Origin: a virus
Strand: one strand, 5' to 3'
Length of the DNA stretch: 25,664 nucleotides
IMG/VR virus record: IMGVR_UViG_3300017971_000714
Location: 1 to 25,664 of that record
This document shows, piece after piece, positions 11,880 to 19,126 of this stretch. The notes under the pieces are model-generated. The model did no database searches, was not told the DNA's origin, and saw only the letters and a program-made list of their open reading frames with translations. Position 1 is the first letter of the stretch; every line of letters begins with the position of its first letter. Position numbers and translations under genes: made by a program.

Positions 11880-14357
11880 ATGGCTCTTAACATATCGAGT
11901 TATACAGATCCTGGAGTTTATGTACAGGAGAGAATTCAGCCTAGCTCTGTGTCTGTCAGTGCGGATAGAGTGTTGTGTTTAGTGGGCACTGCTCCTAGAA
12001 CAAGGCGTACTACAGATGAGGCTATTATTAGAGGTAAGGTCCTTGATGAGACGCTTACGGTTGCCGGTACTGCTCCTCATACTGCTACCCTTACAAATAC
12101 TTCTGATAGGAATAGGAACAATGCTGTTCTTTACAGAAATGGGAATGCCCTGGCGTTAGGTCAGTGGAGTTTTAATGCTGCCTTTTTGCAAAGTGCTAAT
12201 GCAACTGCTACGGTAGACACGAGTACTAGAGAGTTGTTTACTGTGTCTATGGATGGAAAAGATCCTATAACTATTACTCTGACAAACAATGCAGTACTCC
12301 CTATTGCTACGGCTGTTTCCGAAATTAATGCTGCGTTTTTGGCGTCTTCTACTTATGGAGCTTCTTATTCTGCTGTAGCTACATCGCCGGGGGATAAGCT
12401 TACTTTGACTTCTCCGGTTACTACTTCAGCTTCTGATGTTAAGATTATTTTGTCTTATGATCCTTCTTTGGACGCTGCAGGTATACTAAGTACAGGTGCA
12501 GGAGCCTGGGCACCGGCTGTAGGCGCTGGTATTCAAGCCGATTCTATTGTTACTATTGCGGCTACTTCTTGGGCTTCTGGGGATACTTTTACAATTGATT
12601 ACGGTACAGTTGACACTTTGACAGACGCTTTGTCTAACGCTGATGCTACTAACCCTCTTTCTGACGTTGTTAGAGTAGGATCTACTCCTGGGGCGTATAA
12701 TTATATTGAGGACACTGACTTTGAAGAGACGGGTAATACTGTAGACTGGTTTATATCAGGTACATCTGCTCAGGCGACTGTTTCTAGTGATAATGAAGCT
12801 GGATGGGCTAACATTGTTACCGGCACAAACGACGAAGTTAAGCTTTCTGTAAACGGAAACGATCCTGTTACAGTTACTTTATCTGCTGACGCTACTCCTA
12901 CGGCTGCTGAAGTTGCTTTGGAAATTAATACTTATTTAGCTACTGATGCCGCCGCTATAACGGCTGGTTATGGCCCTTTGTATGGTCAGGTGGCAACAGT
13001 ATTAGCCGGTGTCTTGACTTTTACCGCCCCTAAAGACTTTGCTAACTTTCCTGTAGAGACGGGTGCTGACACTGAGATCGTTCTTTATTCAACAACGGAT
13101 ACTTATATTACTGATATGTTCTCTTCGTTGACTTTCCCAACAGGTGTAGTTAGTTATTCTTACTTGGGAACAGGTTCTCGTCCTTCGTTCGGTTCTGCTT
13201 ATTACTGCACTTATGACTATACTAGGCCTTCTACTGATTACGAAAATCCGACCCGTGTTTATAATTTGGATCAACTGTACGATTATACTTCTCCTTTGAC
13301 GGTTTACAATTACGCTCTTAACGAGCTTGCAATTGGAGCTGAGATTGCGTTTGAGAACGGAGTTTCTTCGTTAATTCTTTGTCAGGTTAATGACAGTGCT
13401 GTTGCAGGTACACCTACTCAGACTCAAATTAATTCTGCTATAGATGGTTGTGAGAATTCTTCTACAATTACAGATGTTGTTTGTTTGTCGTCTGTAACTG
13501 GAGATATGACTTCTACTCAAACAAAACTTATGAATCATGTTGCTAATATGTCTTCTCTTACCGAGAAGAAATATCGACGTGGTTGGTTTGGTATGCCTAG
13601 AAGTACGTCAGTTGGAGATCCGGATACTCCCGGCACTTTTGTTTATGCTTCTACTCAGACGTTGCAGCCTGGCGTTAATTCTCCTGCTCGCGGACGTTTG
13701 GTTCTTTGTGCTCCTGCTAACTGCTCTAGAACTATTACTCTTGAAGACGGTTCTGAGCTTACGGTTACACTAGACGGTAACTATATTGCAACAGCTGATG
13801 CGGCGCTTTTCTGTTCTTTGTCGAGTCCTGCTGATGCTTTGCTTAACAAGTACATAACTGGTTTCTTGACAGACAGTACGTTTACTACATATCTTACTGC
13901 CGAGAGGCATGTACTGGCTGACAACGGTGTTAATGTTAACACTTTAAGAGCTGGCAACATTATCCTCACAGACCCGCTTACAACCGAATCTGGCGGCGTT
14001 GTGCAGTTTGAAGAGCCTAGCTCTAGCGCTCAGAAAGACGCGGTTACAAGGTCGATTGAGACCGTTCTGGAGCAAAATGTTGTAGGTATCGTTCCTGACG
14101 ATCTTTCTGATTTTATTACGGACATCAAGTCTTGGATTGCTTTGGCTATTAAGGCTCAGATTAATGCAGGTTCTATTGGTCCGTATCGTAATTCTGACGG
14201 TACTATTAGGGAGCTTGACTTCACTACTGACATTCAAGTTGCTCAAGACTCGACAGATCCTCGAACGTTTACGTTTAAATATTGGTTTAATCTTAAGTAT
14301 GTGGCTAAGCGATTCTTCGGTGAATACTCCGTTGACAATCCTTTCTTCACTGCTTAA
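11880..14357 (+). CDS. Tail sheath protein
   Basis: 825 residues with a strong ribosome site (AAGGAGA). The N-terminus, MALNISSYTDPGVYVQERI, is typical of contractile sheath proteins. The C-terminal third matches the sheath core: ADNGVNVNTLRAGNIILTDP, then VGIVPDDLSDFITDIKSWIA, ending FKYWFNLKYVAKRFFGEYSV. The protein is longer than T4 gp18 because of insertions. Two similar modules (residues about 120-205 and 321-415) share a (D/N)P-(I/V)-T-(I/V)-TL start and an EIN helix: MDGKDPITITL with AVSEINAAF, and VNGNDPVTVTL with ALEINTYL. Codon use is of the high-expression type and no strong intragenic hairpins occur. It polymerises around the tail tube and contracts at infection. Confidence 0.93.
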   Translation: MALNISSYTDPGVYVQERIQPSSVSVSADRVLCLVGTAPRTRRTTDEAIIRGKVLDETLTVAGTAPHTATLTNTSDRNRNNAVLYRNGNALALGQWSFNAAFLQSANATATVDTSTRELFTVSMDGKDPITITLTNNAVLPIATAVSEINAAFLASSTYGASYSAVATSPGDKLTLTSPVTTSASDVKIILSYDPSLDAAGILSTGAGAWAPAVGAGIQADSIVTIAATSWASGDTFTIDYGTVDTLTDALSNADATNPLSDVVRVGSTPGAYNYIEDTDFEETGNTVDWFISGTSAQATVSSDNEAGWANIVTGTNDEVKLSVNGNDPVTVTLSADATPTAAEVALEINTYLATDAAAITAGYGPLYGQVATVLAGVLTFTAPKDFANFPVETGADTEIVLYSTTDTYITDMFSSLTFPTGVVSYSYLGTGSRPSFGSAYYCTYDYTRPSTDYENPTRVYNLDQLYDYTSPLTVYNYALNELAIGAEIAFENGVSSLILCQVNDSAVAGTPTQTQINSAIDGCENSSTITDVVCLSSVTGDMTSTQTKLMNHVANMSSLTEKKYRRGWFGMPRSTSVGDPDTPGTFVYASTQTLQPGVNSPARGRLVLCAPANCSRTITLEDGSELTVTLDGNYIATADAALFCSLSSPADALLNKYITGFLTDSTFTTYLTAERHVLADNGVNVNTLRAGNIILTDPLTTESGGVVQFEEPSSSAQKDAVTRSIETVLEQNVVGIVPDDLSDFITDIKSWIALAIKAQINAGSIGPYRNSDGTIRELDFTTDIQVAQDSTDPRTFTFKYWFNLKYVAKRFFGEYSVDNPFFTA

Positions 14358-14376
14358 TAGTTAAGGAGAGCTAATA

Positions 14377-14856
14377 ATGGTAACACCTTATACTTCAACT
14401 AGATCTGACCATGCTATGACCATCCAGTGTGAGGGTGTCATCATCGGTCACATCCAGGAATGGAATCCTCAACAGAGTTTGACGGTTACTCCTGTATTTC
14501 AAATAGGACCTACTAGGGAAGGTATTACTTCCGGTTCTGTGGTTGAAAACGTTCCTGGAAATATTGGCGGTCTTACTATCGGGGTTAATCGGTACGACCT
14601 TTATTTAGAGCGTATGGAAACTATTTGGGGACCAGGCTTTTATATAGAGATGCTTACTGATCAGTTTAAACCTTTTACGGTTACTGAGAAATGGAAAACT
14701 ATCACTAACGTTGCCGAGGGTACTACAGTTACTGAAAAATGGCAATACACTGGTTGTTGGTTTACTTCTTTGGGTAGAACGCACTCTGCGCAGGGCGACC
14801 GTATTACTAAGGTTAACGCTTCGTTGGTTTATGCTAACAAGGTTAAAATTCAGTAA
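14377..14856 (+). CDS. Tail tube protein, major copy
   Basis: 159 residues; AAGGAG upstream. It has the compact size and beta pattern of T4 gp19-like tube proteins: IQCEGVIIGHIQEWNPQQSL, then GGLTIGVNRYDLYLERMETI, and TGCWFTSLGRTHSAQGDRIT near the end. It directly follows the sheath gene, as expected. Codon use is more optimised than in the paralogue downstream, and no hairpins are present, so this is probably the abundant tube subunit. TVTEKW appears twice (residues about 101 and 117), with matching DNA repeats at about 14681 and 14727. Confidence 0.85.
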   Translation: MVTPYTSTRSDHAMTIQCEGVIIGHIQEWNPQQSLTVTPVFQIGPTREGITSGSVVENVPGNIGGLTIGVNRYDLYLERMETIWGPGFYIEMLTDQFKPFTVTEKWKTITNVAEGTTVTEKWQYTGCWFTSLGRTHSAQGDRITKVNASLVYANKVKIQ

Positions 14857-14872
14857 TTGAGGAGTAGCTATC

Positions 14873-15463
14873 TTGCCCTCTGAATTTAATTTCGTAAATG
14901 ATTTGTTCGGTAAAAACAGTACGCGCACCGATCCGGAGGCGCGTACTGTTCGTGGGACAACTGCTCCGCAAACACTGACTAGAACTGACCATGCTTTGTC
15001 CATCAGAATAAAAGGACAAACTATTGGTCATATTCAAGGTTGGAATCCTCAGCAGAGTAGGCCTGTAGACCATGTTTATGAGATTAATGCAGCAGCACCA
15101 GGTGTAGTTTGTGAAAACTCACCAGGCGCTTTAACAGGTCTAACTATAGGTATTGATAGAATAGACTTGTATACTAAGAAAATGGAGAATTGTTGGGGGC
15201 CAAATTTTGATATAGTTATGTTAACTGATCAAAATAATCCATTTTCTATAAATGAAAGGTGGGACAATCCTGACGGATCTATCGAGATGTACACTTATAC
15301 AGGGTGCTGGTTTAATTCGCTTGGGAGAGCGCATTCAGCTCAAGGTGATAGGATCACTAGAGCTAATGCGACTTTAACTTATGTACGAAAGTACAAAGTT
15401 GGTGAAATAAAGTCTCGAATTGAAGAAACCGTTGACGGTATTGTTAAAAACGTATTTGGTTAA
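14873..15463 (+). CDS. Tail tube-like paralogue, minor copy
   Basis: 196 residues from TTG 14873, with GAGGAG (14859-14864) 8 bases upstream. After a 37-residue N-terminal extension it parallels the previous protein: DHALSIRIKGQTIGHIQGWN, LTGLTIGIDRIDLYTKKMEN, and TGCWFNSLGRAHSAQGDRIT. It also has a C-terminal extension (EIKSRIEETVDGIVKNVFG). Codon use is AT-rich (AGA, AGG, ATA) and two hairpins are present. A tandem diverged copy with extensions suggests a specialised ring, such as a tube-end, tail-terminator or baseplate-proximal ring, rather than the bulk tube. Which end it occupies cannot be told from sequence. Confidence 0.75.
   Translation: MPSEFNFVNDLFGKNSTRTDPEARTVRGTTAPQTLTRTDHALSIRIKGQTIGHIQGWNPQQSRPVDHVYEINAAAPGVVCENSPGALTGLTIGIDRIDLYTKKMENCWGPNFDIVMLTDQNNPFSINERWDNPDGSIEMYTYTGCWFNSLGRAHSAQGDRITRANATLTYVRKYKVGEIKSRIEETVDGIVKNVFG
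14915..14950. repeat. Intragenic hairpin, 12 bp perfect
   Basis: AACAGTACGCGC (14915-14926) / GCGCGTACTGTT (14939-14950); the 12-nt apex can add CCG/CGG. In the N-terminal extension of the second tube gene, 43 bases after its start. Confidence 0.95.
15376..15400. repeat. Intragenic hairpin, 10 bp with A bulge and GAAA loop
   Basis: AACTT (15376-15380), bulged A, TGTAC (15382-15386), GAAA tetraloop, GTACA (15391-15395), AAGTT (15396-15400). Near the 3' end of the second tube gene. Confidence 0.8.
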
Positions 15464-15571
15464 TATTTAGTCTTTCCGAGTATATTATATGGTAACCCCG
15501 CTGCGGTGGGAGTAATAAAAACATAACCCAATTAAACAACGTTTTTTGGTGAGTAGCAGGAGGTAAATGCT
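15464..15571 (+). promoter_or_regulatory. 108-bp intergenic leader before the tail chaperones
   Basis: TATATT/TATTAT at 15481-15488 could be a -10 element without a convincing -35. A small GC hairpin sits at 15496-15510 (CCCCG / CGG-T-GG). A second weak hairpin, CCAA+AAAC (15528-15537) with GTTT+TTGG (15541-15549), precedes a strong AGGAGG (15558-15563) 8 bases from the ATG. There is no U-tract, so no clear terminator. Confidence 0.3.
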
Positions 15572-16054
15572 ATGTCTAATGCCGCACAAATTTTAAGAGA
15601 TATTCATGCAGAGTTATCATCGAATTTTATAGAGGATGATTTTACAGTACGAGGTAGAACGTACCGTATGCGTCTTCTAAATGACCATGAATCAGGATGG
15701 GCTTATAATAAAGCACCTTATGGAACTGAGCTTGGCCTTGCCTATAACATTCGTAGGGCTCAATTGGCTATAGGAATTCGTTCTATAGACGGAGCTTCCC
15801 CTCAAGAGCTTTTTGAAGAAGCTGTAGAGAGTAGGACTAAAGATGAGCTTATTGACCTTATGAAGCTTAGTAACGGAAGTGAAAAAGAGTTTTATGCAAA
15901 CATGATGTTGGAGTTCTTGAATGAACTTTCAGCTGATTATATTGATGATCTTCATGCTGCTTGGAGGCAACTTGAAGAAAGAAGGCGGGAAGCTCAGGGT
16001 GAACTAAAAAACTTGTCAGAGGAAACTTCGGAGACGGAAAAGAAGACGAGCTAG
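15572..16054 (+). CDS. Tail assembly chaperone, short form (gpG-like)
   Basis: 160 residues from ATG 15572 with AGGAGG 8 bases upstream. The N-terminal half is a small alpha/beta protein (DDFTVRGRTYRMRLLNDHES); the C-terminal half is helical and charged (SADYIDDLHAAWRQLEERRR). Lying between tube and tape-measure genes, with a second frame fused by -1 slippage near the 3' end, it matches the conserved lambda gpG/gpGT arrangement. The short form would assist tape-measure folding and tube assembly and is probably not in the mature virion. The last 13 residues (after Asn147) are replaced in the frameshift product. Confidence 0.85.
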   Translation: MSNAAQILRDIHAELSSNFIEDDFTVRGRTYRMRLLNDHESGWAYNKAPYGTELGLAYNIRRAQLAIGIRSIDGASPQELFEEAVESRTKDELIDLMKLSNGSEKEFYANMMLEFLNELSADYIDDLHAAWRQLEERRREAQGELKNLSEETSETEKKTS

Positions 16055-16725
16055 ATCGAAGTTTCCCAGGATGGAGAAATACAGTAGCTGAGATTCGGAT
16101 TAAAGCTGAGGTTTTGTCTAGAAAAGATATTTTAATATCTGATCCTAGCGTAAAAGAGATGAATGCCACTCAGTGGCTTTTTGAATTAGAAAGTCTTTAT
16201 AATAGAGAGGAAACAAAATATAAAGAGTACACGGCTATAGGAGACTTGGTAAGAAAGAGTTTTATTCATATGTTGGGCTTAAATCTTTTTCCTATAGAGG
16301 AGCAAGTAGGAGTAGATGCAATGGGCGACCCTATAGTTCGCTATAGAAAACCAGAAGACCATGAGATTTTACCTTTAACTATGTATGTCGGTAGAGAAGA
16401 AATGATTAAGGAGGTATTAGAGAGGAACGAAGCTTTGTATCATCAAGATGAGTACGAAGCTGCAGAAGAGGCTGGAGAGGTTAAGCATATGACTCCTGAG
16501 GAATTGGACGCTTTTATGCAAGATGAAGATGATCTGGTTTTTGACGATCCTGAGGAGATGCGAAAGTACAATATATGGAATAGTGAAGGAACTAAAAGAG
16601 CGCTTCATTCACTAGTTGAGATTAGGGATAAATATCCAGATGAAGATCCTGCTAATGAGCTGATTGATGACAATGTTCCAGCTAGAAAACCTAGTAAGCC
16701 TAAAATTTATGTGGATGAAGATTAA
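16003..16725 (+). CDS. Tail assembly chaperone extension (-1 frame, gpT-like part)
   Basis: The -1 frame is open from 16003 to TAA 16723-16725. After slippage at 16006-16012 the fusion reads on from CTT at 16012 with LVRGNFGDGKEDELDRSFPG, giving a product of 384 residues (147 + 237). The segment contains PGWRNTVAEIRIKAEVLSRK then NATQWLFELESLYNREE, and ends in an acidic tail. The only independent start candidate, TTG 16114, has no usable ribosome site (GAGG is 2 bases away), supporting expression as a fusion. It is followed by TAATG coupling to the tape-measure gene. Confidence 0.82.
   Translation, partial: TKKLVRGNFGDGKEDELDRSFPGWRNTVAEIRIKAEVLSRKDILISDPSVKEMNATQWLFELESLYNREETKYKEYTAIGDLVRKSFIHMLGLNLFPIEEQVGVDAMGDPIVRYRKPEDHEILPLTMYVGREEMIKEVLERNEALYHQDEYEAAEEAGEVKHMTPEELDAFMQDEDDLVFDDPEEMRKYNIWNSEGTKRALHSLVEIRDKYPDEDPANELIDDNVPARKPSKPKIYVDED
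16006..16066 (+). promoter_or_regulatory. Programmed -1 ribosomal frameshift signal
   Basis: The slippery heptamer A_AAA_AAC (16006-16012) lies in the right phase of the zero frame (CTA AAA AAC). After an 8-nt spacer, a perfect 10-bp stem follows: GGAAACTTCG (16021-16030) / CGAAGTTTCC (16057-16066). The zero-frame TAG stop (16052-16054) lies inside the 26-nt loop. AGCTA in the loop (16049-16053) could also pair with TAGCT (16085-16089) to make a pseudoknot. Confidence 0.9.
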
Positions 16726-19121
16726 TGGCTGACGCTGAACAATATTTATTAAGCTTTGACTTATCTGAGATAACGAGAAACGTAGATGAGCTTCGCTCAT
16801 CGTATGACTCGTTATCTCAGTCTTTAAGCTCTACTATTACAACTGCTGACCGGCAAATGTCTGTCTTACATGAGAGGACAGACGCTTTGGCTAACAAGCT
16901 TTCTACTACTTTACAGTCAATTAATTCATTTGCCAACGGAGTAGTTGGCAAAGTTGAATCTATATCTAACAGTTTTAATAAACTTAGATCTGCCTCTAGC
17001 GGCATAGTTAAAAATATTAAAAAGATAGAATCTGTAGATTTTTCTAAAGTTTCTGAAAGTACTAAACAGGGAGGAGCTGCTTCAAGAATTACAGCTGCTG
17101 TTTCTGGTGCTAATTTGGGTTCTGCAGGCATTGGAAGCTCTGTAGAGGGCCAACTAAAAGACGTATTAGAGAAAGTTAAGAATGCTCAAGCTATGGCCCA
17201 AGAAGCTATTAATAAAGCTGACGAGGCTTTAGGTAGTGCGGAAGCTGCTGATGAGGAGGCTGAAACTAGGCTTGGTAGGATAGCTGAAAAAATTAAAGAT
17301 AGACTTAAGGCTGAGGGTTTCGGTGCTAAGAAAGCGCTTATGGGTATTGCGTCGAGTGCAGGCCTTGGTAACTTAGTTGGTATGTTTTCAAAAGGTGGCT
17401 TGTTTAGTTCACTTATAGGAATGATTGTAGGAGGTGTACAGTTTGAACAACGCTTAGGCGCCGAGCGTGGTGAAATGCTAAACGCAGCTGAAGCTGCTGG
17501 TGGCATTACTGAAGCTGGGGTTAAAAAAGGTGTAAAGTGGATGGCTGCTTTTGCTGAAGAAGCGCAAAAGAAAATGGCCATACCTAGAAAAGAAATACAA
17601 GGTATTGTTTCTCAGGTTGCTAATTTAGGAATTAAAATAGACGACACTTTAACTAAAAACGGCAAAAACTTTTATGATGTAACAAATAATGCTTTAACGT
17701 CTACACTAGCTTTGGATAAGTTTTTAAACTTATCATCTGGGTCTACTATGAAAAATGCGACACAGATGATAGAAAACTACGGTTACTCGTTGGATACTGC
17801 GGCGTCCAAAACAATTCAAGTTGGTTTGGCTGCTCAACAGTCTGGTATGAACATACAAAAGTTTATAAGTTCTGTTCATTCCGGCTCTGCTGCCTTAGTT
17901 CAGTATCAAATAGACGCTGAAGACGTTTCTCAGGTTCTTAGAGGTATTCAAGAACAATACAAAAAGATGGGAATAGACCCGGCTAAAGCAGGAGCTATGG
18001 CTGCTACAGTGACTTCTGGGTTGGCATCAGGCTTTGCTAATTTACCAATGTGGGCAGAGATTAGCTTAGGTGAGAGGATGTTTGAGGAGCAAGGCCTCAA
18101 AGGTCTAGCAGCTAGGCATAAACTTCAAGATATAGTTATTGAGGGTCAGCCAGGTGATCAGCAGAACTTAATGCTGACTATGATGAGCTGGGCTAAAGAT
18201 ATTGTATCAAACATAGGTGACGAAGACCAACAGAGGTACGCCCTTCAAGCTCAGTTGGGGTTTACTCCTCAGCAGGCTAAGATGATTTTAGACTCTCTAC
18301 CTGATATTGAAACAATGACTAAAGAGGGTAGAATAGATCCTAAAAAAGTTGAAGAATTTATGAATGCTTTTAAGACCGAAGGGCAGCAACTAACGGAGCT
18401 TCAAAAGGTTCAGTATGAAATTGTTAAGAGCATGGCTAAGATTGGACAAGGTTTATTAAAAATAGCTGGAGGTATTTTAGGAACTTTAATTGTAGGGTTT
18501 AAGAGTATACCTGCAACTTTTCAAGCATATGCAATGAAGCTTACAGATCCTGAAGGATCTGATAAGTTATTCGCTGCTATTGATCAGTCTATGTCAACTC
18601 AAATGGGTGGTATAGCTTCTGGCCTAGATGACATTTTAGTAGGCATTGAAGGTCTTGGAGATGCTCTTAAAGATGGGTCTCTGGCTGTTTTGAAAGAGAC
18701 TGCTGATAACCTTATGCTAGCTGTAAAAGCAGATCCTGGAAATGTGTGGAAGCAGCTTGGAGAGTCTGTTGAATATTTAGAAAAAAATCAGGGTTTTTTG
18801 TGGATGGCTGTGCGTGATATAGGCGAGTCTATGGCTAGAGGCGCAACAGAGATGGGAAAAGGGCTAGGAGTTATCGACCCTGAAACCTATAAACAGTTAC
18901 AGAAACAACTTAGCGCCTTTAGAGAACAGACTGACGAACAATTTCAAGCCAAGAATAGAAAACATTCAGCTAAGACGGATCTACCTGAAAAATCAGAAAG
19001 CTATAAACCATCTGTTAGTAGTGGATCTGCTAAAGGTAATAAAAAGTATGTAAAAAACCCTGGTACTATTTCGTCAACAGACCTTAAAAATGCAATGGCC
19101 CAAATTAAAGAGGGTGCTTAA
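16725..19121 (+). CDS. Tape-measure-like protein 1
   Basis: 798 residues, ATG overlapping the previous stop (TAATG). The N-terminal 150 residues are coiled coil (ITRNVDELRSSYDSLSQSLS). Hydrophobic helical stretches follow, such as AKKALMGIASSAGLGNLVGM and GGLFSSLIGMIVGGVQFEQR, and a region around residue 320 (NALTSTLALDKFLNLSSG) aligns with the next gene. The hydrophobic segment ILGTLIVGFKSIPATFQAYA lies near residue 585. The C-terminus is basic and low complexity. Length, coiled coils, hydrophobic helices and position after the chaperones fit a tape measure. At about 1.5 angstrom per residue a full-length tape would span roughly 120 nm. Hairpins cluster in its first 240 bases. Confidence 0.75.
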   Translation: MADAEQYLLSFDLSEITRNVDELRSSYDSLSQSLSSTITTADRQMSVLHERTDALANKLSTTLQSINSFANGVVGKVESISNSFNKLRSASSGIVKNIKKIESVDFSKVSESTKQGGAASRITAAVSGANLGSAGIGSSVEGQLKDVLEKVKNAQAMAQEAINKADEALGSAEAADEEAETRLGRIAEKIKDRLKAEGFGAKKALMGIASSAGLGNLVGMFSKGGLFSSLIGMIVGGVQFEQRLGAERGEMLNAAEAAGGITEAGVKKGVKWMAAFAEEAQKKMAIPRKEIQGIVSQVANLGIKIDDTLTKNGKNFYDVTNNALTSTLALDKFLNLSSGSTMKNATQMIENYGYSLDTAASKTIQVGLAAQQSGMNIQKFISSVHSGSAALVQYQIDAEDVSQVLRGIQEQYKKMGIDPAKAGAMAATVTSGLASGFANLPMWAEISLGERMFEEQGLKGLAARHKLQDIVIEGQPGDQQNLMLTMMSWAKDIVSNIGDEDQQRYALQAQLGFTPQQAKMILDSLPDIETMTKEGRIDPKKVEEFMNAFKTEGQQLTELQKVQYEIVKSMAKIGQGLLKIAGGILGTLIVGFKSIPATFQAYAMKLTDPEGSDKLFAAIDQSMSTQMGGIASGLDDILVGIEGLGDALKDGSLAVLKETADNLMLAVKADPGNVWKQLGESVEYLEKNQGFLWMAVRDIGESMARGATEMGKGLGVIDPETYKQLQKQLSAFREQTDEQFQAKNRKHSAKTDLPEKSESYKPSVSSGSAKGNKKYVKNPGTISSTDLKNAMAQIKEGA
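16752..16830. repeat. Nested intragenic hairpin, 5 + 13 + 7 bp
   Basis: CTGAGATAACGAG (16765-16777) / CTCGTTATCTCAG (16808-16820) encloses GATGAGC (16785-16791) / GCTCATC (16795-16801), loop TTC. AGCTT (16752-16756) / AAGCT (16826-16830) can close the base. It starts 27 bases after the start of tape-measure 1. Confidence 0.94.
16859..16883. repeat. Intragenic hairpin, 7-9 bp
   Basis: GTCTGTC (16859-16865) / GACAGAC (16877-16883), extendable inward by a wobble and an A-T pair. Confidence 0.75.
16924..16959. repeat. Intragenic hairpin, 9 + 5 bp
   Basis: TTTGCCAAC (16929-16937) / GTTGGCAAA (16944-16952), loop GGAGTA, extended by ATTCA (16924-16928) / TGAAT (16955-16959) across a 2-nt bulge. 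Confidence 0.9.
17715..17734. repeat. Intragenic hairpin, 8-9 bp
   Basis: GATAAGTTT (17715-17723) / AAACTTATC (17726-17734) with a very short TT loop; 8 bp with a TTTA loop is more realistic. Confidence 0.8.
18081..18101. repeat. Intragenic hairpin, 7 bp
   Basis: TTTGAGG (18081-18087) / CCTCAAA (18095-18101), loop AGCAAGG. Chance is possible for this one alone. Confidence 0.6.
18538..18568. repeat. Intragenic hairpin, 13 bp with A bulge
   Basis: CTTACAGATCC (18540-18550) pairs with GGATCTG (18555-18561), bulged A, TAAG (18563-18566); loop TGAA. One wobble and one A-T pair extend the base. Confidence 0.88.
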
Positions 19122-19126
19122 CCACT

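Noticed and set aside
16114-16725. Independent gene starting at TTG 16114
   Set aside because: GAGG is only 2 bases from the TTG, the frame is open well upstream, and a complete -1 frameshift signal explains its expression.
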